Part shown: positions 14,169 to 18,312 of the stretch, in pieces
Position numbering within the stretch: position 1 is the stretch's first letter
How the letters are laid out: every line of letters begins with the position of its first letter
Assembly (NCBI GenBank): GCA_016875595.1
Contig: VGPI01000011.1
Span: forward strand, 1-18,312
DNA: 18,312 nt
Direction: 5' to 3'
Origin: Candidatus Cloacimonadota bacterium
GTDB taxonomy: Bacteria; Cloacimonadota; Cloacimonadia; Cloacimonadales; Cloacimonadaceae
Notes under the pieces: model-generated
The model's database searches: none
What the model saw: the letters and a program-made list of their open reading frames with translations, nothing else
Told to the model about the DNA's origin: nothing
Translations under genes and position numbers: made by a program

Positions 14169-15268
14169 AGGAGGCAGAAGGTGGTGTTTATCTCACCGCA
14201 ACGGGTCTGGAAGATGGTTTTACGTGGTTTAACCCGCGGGATCTCGTGATCTGGGATGAGCAGGTAAATGGATGCAACACGGTTTGTTAGCTTTGTCATG
14301 GCTGTCTGCCATTCACCTCCCACCAGGCGGATGCCCCAGGGCGGATTGGTGATAATCATCGTCTGGCGCAGATCCTCATCCAGCCATTGATCCAGTGACT
14401 GATGGGATAGAGAGACCGATCCCTCCACACCGCCTTTCTGGCAGTTATCCTGAGCTGTGGCAATTGCTTTGGCATCACTGTCGGCGGCTCTGATATTGCG
14501 CTGAACACAACAGCTTTCCGGCAGTGAAGCGAGGGCTTTCCCGATCAGTCCGGGATCAAAACAAGCCCAGTCCATAAAGGTGAAACGGCGATGGCGTTCC
14601 CAGGTATGTCCTTTAGCCATCAGCGCTGCTTCGATAGGGATGGTGCCGCTACCGCACATCGGATCCAACAGGTCAAGTCCGCTGACCTGCCAGCCGGACG
14701 CCATAATCATCGCGGTGGCGATCGTTTCCCGTAAGGGTGCGGTTTCCGTGAACTTCGAATAGCCCCGTTTGTGCAGATGGATGCCGCTGCTGTCAAGACG
14801 TACCTGAACAAGATCCTGCTTGATATGAATGACCAGCAGGATTGTATTCTCGTCCTGAATACTGCTCTGTACCGGAATCACTCCGCCCAGCCGGTCCGAG
14901 AGAAAATGGATGATCCTCTGCGCCACTGCCTTCTCATGATAAAGATCGGACTGATAGGAATGCACCCGCAGGCAAAAGGAAAAGCCCCGGTCGATCAAGT
15001 TCGGAGGCAGATAGTCGTCCCAGGGCAGAGACGCCAGTCCATCTGTCAAATGACGAAAATTCCCCGCCCTGAAAGTACCGAGGTTACAAAGTACACGGCT
15101 CACCGTCCGGCAAAACAGATTGATCCGGATCAGGGTGGTGAGATGTCCCTTACAGAGCAGCGCCCCCTTGATCTGACGGATGTCACTGATGCCCAAAGAC
15201 ATCAATTCCAGGCGTGCATAACGCTCCAGCCCAGGCTGGACTATGACTATCAAATCTATAGGTTTCAT
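14165..15268 (-). CDS. THUMP-domain class I SAM-dependent RNA methyltransferase (RlmL/YpsC type)
   Basis: Predicted N2-guanine RNA methyltransferase. It has 367 residues. An N-terminal ferredoxin-like plus THUMP RNA-binding region spans about 1-160 (IVQPGLERYARLELMSLG at the start). The conserved linker HKRGY (166-170) with TETAPLRETIA (175-185) is typical of the RlmL/YpsC group. The SAM-binding motif DPMCGSGTI is at 202-210 and the catalytic NPPWG at 308-312. E. coli RlmL makes 23S m2G2445; related enzymes act on tRNA, so the substrate is left open. It lacks the second RlmK-like domain. The frame extends 46 codons upstream into the nifJ promoter region, but the ATG at 15268 gives the family N-terminus. 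Confidence 0.92.
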   Translation of the reverse strand: MKPIDLIVIVQPGLERYARLELMSLGISDIRQIKGALLCKGHLTTLIRINLFCRTVSRVLCNLGTFRAGNFRHLTDGLASLPWDDYLPPNLIDRGFSFCLRVHSYQSDLYHEKAVAQRIIHFLSDRLGGVIPVQSSIQDENTILLVIHIKQDLVQVRLDSSGIHLHKRGYSKFTETAPLRETIATAMIMASGWQVSGLDLLDPMCGSGTIPIEAALMAKGHTWERHRRFTFMDWACFDPGLIGKALASLPESCCVQRNIRAADSDAKAIATAQDNCQKGGVEGSVSLSHQSLDQWLDEDLRQTMIITNPPWGIRLVGGEWQTAMTKLTNRVASIYLLIPDHEIPRVKPRKTIFQTRCGEINTTFCLL

Positions 15269-15333
15269 GGGGTCTCTTCTGCGCACCGGGCATAATCTGT
15301 CAATGCCAAATCCTGCGCTTCCCGGCGTGAAGA

Positions 15334-15361
15334 TTGTATTGACAAAAAACCGTTCTATAAA
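15334..15361 (+). promoter_or_regulatory. Candidate nifJ promoter
   Basis: TTGTAT (15334-15339) and TATAAA (15356-15361) are 16 bases apart; a perfect TTGACA (15339-15344) overlaps the first box but is only 11 bases from TATAAA. The layout matches the barrel-gene promoter. The leader would be about 50 bases. Confidence 0.45.
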
Positions 15362-15417
15362 ATGATGCCCCAAGTTGCAACTTATTGATAAGAATATGCC
15401 ACGCAAGGAGATATAAA

Positions 15418-18312
15418 ATGGCTAAACACAACAAAGCCACGCTGGATGGCAACAATGCAGCAGCGCATGTTGCCTATGCGATGAATGAAGTGGCTGCTAT
15501 CTATCCGATCACTCCCTCTTCCGGGATGGGGGAGCTATCCGATGCTTGGGCTGCCGCGGGTAAAAAGAACATTTTTGGCTCCACGGTTGACGTGATCGAG
15601 ATGCAATCCGAAGCCGGAGCAGCCGGTGCGGTGCATGGTTGTTTGACTGCCGGTGCTTTGACCACGACCTTTACCGCCTCCCAAGGTCTGATGCTGATGA
15701 TCCCCAATATGCACAAGATCGCGGGAGAGATGCTGCCTGCCGTGTTCTATGTGACGGCACGTTCTCTGGCGTGTCAGTCCCTGTCGATCTTTGGCGATCA
15801 TTCGGACGTGATGTCCACCCGCAATACTGGCTTTGCCCTGGTCGCCTGTAATTCGGTGCAGGAAGTGATGGACTTGGGCATCGTCTGCCAGCTTGCCACT
15901 TTGAAGTCCCAGATCCCATTCCTGTTGTTTTTTGATGGCTTCCGCACCTCGCACGAACTGCAGAAGATCGACGAAGTGGATTATGAGACCATCGCCGAAC
16001 TGGTCGATTACAAATACATAGAGGCATTTCGCCAGCGCGCGCTCAATCCCGACCGTCCGAAGATCAAAGTCGGTCAGCAGAATCCCGATGTCTATTTCCA
16101 GGGACGTGAAACGGTCAATAAATACTATGACGCCGCCCCGGAGATCGTTCTGGAATACATGCGTCTCGTGGCAGAGAAGACCGGGCGTGAATTCAAGCTG
16201 TTTGATTATGTGGGACATCCGGAAGCGGAATCGGTGATCATTGCTATGGGCTCCGGTTGCGAGACCATTGAGGAGACCATCACCTATCTGAACGAGAAGC
16301 GCGGTACGCGTTATGGCTTGGTCAAGGTCCGTCTCTATCGCCCCTTCTCGGTCAGACACTTCCTTGACGTCATCCCCTATACCGCCAAACGTATCGCCGT
16401 GCTTGACCGCACCAAGGAACCCGGCTCCATCGGCGAACCGCTCTATCTGGACGTGGTCTCCGCTCTGAAAAACAGTTCCGATCTCTACATCATCGGCGGG
16501 CGTTATGGCTTGAGTTCGAAGGAATTCACCCCATCCATGATCAAAGCGGTCTATGATCACCTTGACAACCGTGGCTTCCACGGCTTCACGGTCGGCATCG
16601 AAGACGACGTCAGCCACCTTTCCATCCCGATCCACGAAGAGATCCACACCGTTCCCGAAGGCACGATCAGTTGTAAGTTCTGGGGTCTCGGTTCCGATGG
16701 GACGGTCGGCGCCAATAAGAACAGCATCAAAATCATTGGCGATCACACCGACCTGAACGTCCAAGGCTATTTCCAATACGACAGCAAGAAGTCCGGCGGG
16801 ATCACCCGCAGCCATCTGCGCTTTGGCAAATCCCCGATCAAATCACAATATCTGGTCAAAAATGAGGATTTTGTCGCCTGTCACAACCAGGCATTCATCG
16901 GCAGATTCAGCTTGCTGGACGGCATCAAGGAGAATGGCGTGTTCCTCCTCAATTCCAATTGGAACCGTGATGAGGTTTTCAGCCAGCTCACCCAGGACAT
17001 GCAACAGACCATCATCAGGAACAACATCCAGTTTTACAATATCGATGGTCTGGAGATCGCCAATCGGGTCGGTCTCGGAGGCAGGGTCAATACCGTCATG
17101 CAAACCGCCTTCTTCCTGATCAGCGGCATCCTGGATCGCCAGGATGCCATCGCCCTGATCAAGGAATCGATCACCAAGACCTATTCCCGCAAAGGTGATG
17201 AGATCGTGAAAATGAACCTCGACGCCGTGGACAGAGTGGACGAGGCATTGGTCAAGATCGAGATCCCGGCACAATTACCAGCCGAGAGCATGAATCCCAA
17301 GAAGCTTGTGTCGGATAATGCCGATGCCTTCACCCGCAACGTGATCGAGCCGATCATGCGCGAACAGGGTGACCAGATCAAGGTCTCGCAGATGCCACGG
17401 GACGGCATGATCGACACCGGCACCACCCGTCTGGAAAAACGCCGCGTAGCGCCATTCGCTCCACATTGGATACCGGAAAACTGCATTCAATGCAACCAAT
17501 GTTCATTCGTCTGTCCGCATGCCGCAATCCGCACCAAACTGATGACGGTAGAATCTCTCTCCGATGCTCCAGCCACCTTCCGGACCCTCAAAGCCACCGG
17601 CGCTGAGGGCTACCAATACAAGGTGCAGGTCTATATCGACGATTGCCAGAGTTGCCGCGTCTGTGTCAACGAATGCCCCAAAGCCGCCCTGGTAATGTCT
17701 CCCATCGAAGAAGAGCGGGAAAAAGGCGAACAGGTCAATTATGAGTACTTTGACCGCCTGCCCAATGACGTGATGGCTTCCTTCAAAGAAACATCCATGA
17801 AAGGCAGTCAGTTCAAACAGCCCTTACTGGAGTTCTCAGGTGCATGTGCCGGTTGCGGAGAAACGCCTTATATCAAACTTCTCACTCAGCTCTACGGCGA
17901 TCGCATGGTCGTTGCCAATGCCACCGGTTGCTCTTCCATCTGGGGCGGCACCTTCCCGTCGATCCCTTACTGTAAAAACAAAGATGGCAAAGGTCCGGTC
18001 TGGGCGAATTCGCTGTTTGAAGACAATGCCGAATATGGCTTTGGCATGCGTCTGGCGATCGATTCGAACCGTAGAATGCTGCGCTCAGCAGTAGAAAAGA
18101 TGATGGACAAGGAGATCGCTCCGGAACTCAAGACCGCCTTTGGCTATGCCCTCGAGCACTGGTCTGATGTGGATGAAACGGCGAAAGAGAATGCCCACAA
18201 GATCAGATCCCTCCTGCCTGCCACCCTCGCCAAAGCCAAGGACTGCTGCATCGGAACCCTGCGCCGGATCAAGGAACTGGAGTCCTACTTCATCCAGAAA
18301 TCCGTCTGGTCG
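15418..18312 (+). CDS. nifJ: Pyruvate:ferredoxin (flavodoxin) oxidoreductase, partial at window edge
   Basis: Single-chain PFOR that oxidises pyruvate with CoA to acetyl-CoA and CO2 and reduces ferredoxin or flavodoxin; central to anaerobic energy metabolism. 965 codons are present; the family is usually near 1,170-1,200 residues, so roughly 200 C-terminal residues lie beyond the edge. The N-terminal domain shows AIYPITPSS (27-35) and SLSIFGDHSDVMSTRNTGFA. Domain II (PEAESVIIAMGSGCETIEET) and the gamma domain (FWGLGSDGTVGANKNSIKII) follow. Two ferredoxin-type clusters, CIQCNQCSFVCP (from about 689) and CQSCRVCVNECP (from about 743), precede the TPP domain with CAGCGET (about 810) and NATGCSSIWGG. 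AAGGAG sits eight bases before the ATG. It is divergent from the methyltransferase. Confidence 0.98.
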   Translation, partial: MAKHNKATLDGNNAAAHVAYAMNEVAAIYPITPSSGMGELSDAWAAAGKKNIFGSTVDVIEMQSEAGAAGAVHGCLTAGALTTTFTASQGLMLMIPNMHKIAGEMLPAVFYVTARSLACQSLSIFGDHSDVMSTRNTGFALVACNSVQEVMDLGIVCQLATLKSQIPFLLFFDGFRTSHELQKIDEVDYETIAELVDYKYIEAFRQRALNPDRPKIKVGQQNPDVYFQGRETVNKYYDAAPEIVLEYMRLVAEKTGREFKLFDYVGHPEAESVIIAMGSGCETIEETITYLNEKRGTRYGLVKVRLYRPFSVRHFLDVIPYTAKRIAVLDRTKEPGSIGEPLYLDVVSALKNSSDLYIIGGRYGLSSKEFTPSMIKAVYDHLDNRGFHGFTVGIEDDVSHLSIPIHEEIHTVPEGTISCKFWGLGSDGTVGANKNSIKIIGDHTDLNVQGYFQYDSKKSGGITRSHLRFGKSPIKSQYLVKNEDFVACHNQAFIGRFSLLDGIKENGVFLLNSNWNRDEVFSQLTQDMQQTIIRNNIQFYNIDGLEIANRVGLGGRVNTVMQTAFFLISGILDRQDAIALIKESITKTYSRKGDEIVKMNLDAVDRVDEALVKIEIPAQLPAESMNPKKLVSDNADAFTRNVIEPIMREQGDQIKVSQMPRDGMIDTGTTRLEKRRVAPFAPHWIPENCIQCNQCSFVCPHAAIRTKLMTVESLSDAPATFRTLKATGAEGYQYKVQVYIDDCQSCRVCVNECPKAALVMSPIEEEREKGEQVNYEYFDRLPNDVMASFKETSMKGSQFKQPLLEFSGACAGCGETPYIKLLTQLYGDRMVVANATGCSSIWGGTFPSIPYCKNKDGKGPVWANSLFEDNAEYGFGMRLAIDSNRRMLRSAVEKMMDKEIAPELKTAFGYALEHWSDVDETAKENAHKIRSLLPATLAKAKDCCIGTLRRIKELESYFIQKSVWS

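Noticed and set aside
15269..15406. 46-codon N-terminal extension of the THUMP methyltransferase
   Set aside because: It overlaps the nifJ promoter region, has no ribosome binding site, and the family N-terminus begins at the ATG at 15268.
15535..16815. Long minus-strand open frame (426 codons) opposite nifJ
   Set aside because: It is antisense to unmistakable PFOR coding sequence. Its Asp/Gly/His-rich composition is the usual shadow of a GC-biased gene and it has no recognisable domain.

Overview
The window reads as chromosomal DNA of an anaerobic, didermic bacterium. It carries a pyruvate:ferredoxin oxidoreductase (nifJ), which points to anaerobic metabolism, and two lipoproteins, an MlaE-type permease and a DUF5916-like outer-membrane barrel, which point to an outer membrane. 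Gene content and style (mixed ATG/GTG/TTG starts, moderate GC) would fit the FCB superphylum, for example Cloacimonadota. That placement is inference from general familiarity, not from a search.

Bases 61-10789 hold one long run of minus-strand genes. In transcription order they are panD, panC, tRNA-Leu(UAG), tig (trigger factor), clpP, clpX, an unrecognised lipoprotein, a PepP-type aminopeptidase, coaD, dnaB, an mlaE-like permease, a thiamine-type ABC binding lipoprotein and trmL. Most junctions overlap or are separated by only a few bases (panC/tRNA 4 bp, tig/clpP ATGA overlap, pepP/coaD GTGA overlap, coaD/dnaB 14 bp, dnaB/mlaE 11 bp, binding protein/trmL 50 bp). The wider gaps lie before tig (65 bp), clpX (83 bp) and pepP (72 bp). 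The run combines pantothenate/CoA synthesis (panD, panC, coaD), nascent-chain folding and proteolysis (tig-clpP-clpX), replication (dnaB), envelope transport and tRNA modification.

Bases 10790-11256 are a divergent intergenic region. It contains a cluster of 11-bp repeats (four direct, two inverted) able to fold into a long hairpin, flanked by candidate promoters for panD (minus) and for the barrel gene (plus).

Bases 11257-13421 encode a DUF5916-like outer-membrane protein split by an apparent one-base deletion near 12312. It is followed on the plus strand by a dCMP deaminase. A THUMP-domain RNA methyltransferase lies on the minus strand (14165-15268). The 149 bp between its start and nifJ carry divergent start signals, and nifJ runs off the right edge.

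No obvious novel multigene system, phage, CRISPR array or insertion sequence is visible. The most notable points are a ClpP whose catalytic Asp position is Asn, the frameshifted barrel gene, the 11-bp repeat cluster, the TTGACA-like box in every main start region, and a tRNA embedded directly behind panC.
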